From assembly GCF_020829685.1 (NCBI RefSeq), contig NZ_JAIVFR010000489.1, positions 1 through 5,554 of the forward strand: 5,554 nt of DNA. The letters are read 5' to 3'. Position numbers and translations under genes: made by a program. Below the pieces are notes generated by a model. The model did not search any database. It saw only the letters and a list, made by a program, of their open reading frames with translations, and had not been told where the DNA came from. This document shows, piece after piece, positions 5,538 through 5,554 of the stretch; position 1 is the stretch's first letter, and every line of letters starts with the position of its first letter. The DNA comes from Nostoc sp. CHAB 5715. Its GTDB lineage: Bacteria; Cyanobacteriota; Cyanobacteriia; Cyanobacteriales; Nostocaceae.

Positions 5538-5554
5538 TAATCTATCGGATCCAC

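Noticed and set aside
5363..5554. Minus-strand open frame of 63 codons starting MDPIDYLGGG
   Set aside because: It runs through a heptamer repeat and two hairpins and lies antisense to the ABC ATPase fragment. Its peptide is the translation of dispersed repeats.

Overview
The window looks like chromosomal DNA from a filamentous, Nostoc/Anabaena-type cyanobacterium. The main evidence is seven copies of the octamer GCGATCGC (HIP1), a heptanucleotide tandem repeat of the STRR kind, and MITE-like repeats typical of these genomes. AT-rich, hairpin-bearing intergenic DNA fits the same picture. The species assignment is inference.

The core (1701-4632, minus strand) is a compact three-gene ABC importer cassette. 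In transcription order it encodes a FecC-type permease (3601-4632), a FecD-type permease (2564-3604) and a FecE/FhuC-type ATPase (1701-2564). Adjacent genes overlap by 4 and 1 bases, so they are almost certainly co-transcribed and translationally coupled. The products would form an inner-membrane importer for an iron-siderophore or similar chelate. No periplasmic binding protein and no TonB-dependent receptor lies in the window, so those partners must be encoded elsewhere. The AT-rich leader upstream of the first permease holds a 10-bp inverted repeat and a 14-bp palindrome, which are candidate operator sites.

To the left (1-1700) lies an eroded region. A probable IS630-type insertion sequence enters at the left edge on the minus strand and runs off the window. 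Next to it are a minus-strand rho-independent terminator (121-150) and a start-less coiled-coil coding remnant (309-593). An intact small PD-(D/E)XK nuclease-like gene (602-1237) follows. A frame-disrupted, plus-strand coding remnant (about 1374-1621) lies between that gene and the transporter.

To the right (4900-5554) is a mosaic of repeats and gene debris. It contains a 109-bp MITE-like element flanked by TTA (4941-5049). It also holds two pieces of a dead sugar/nucleoside-type ABC ATPase gene (5153-5212 and about 5367-5429) separated by a 155-bp element with perfect 14-bp inverted ends. A (GGGAGTA)4 tandem repeat and two further hairpins follow to the window edge. No new defence system or other multi-gene system is visible. 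The most informative observations are the layered insertions in the broken ABC gene and the orphan-looking transporter cassette.
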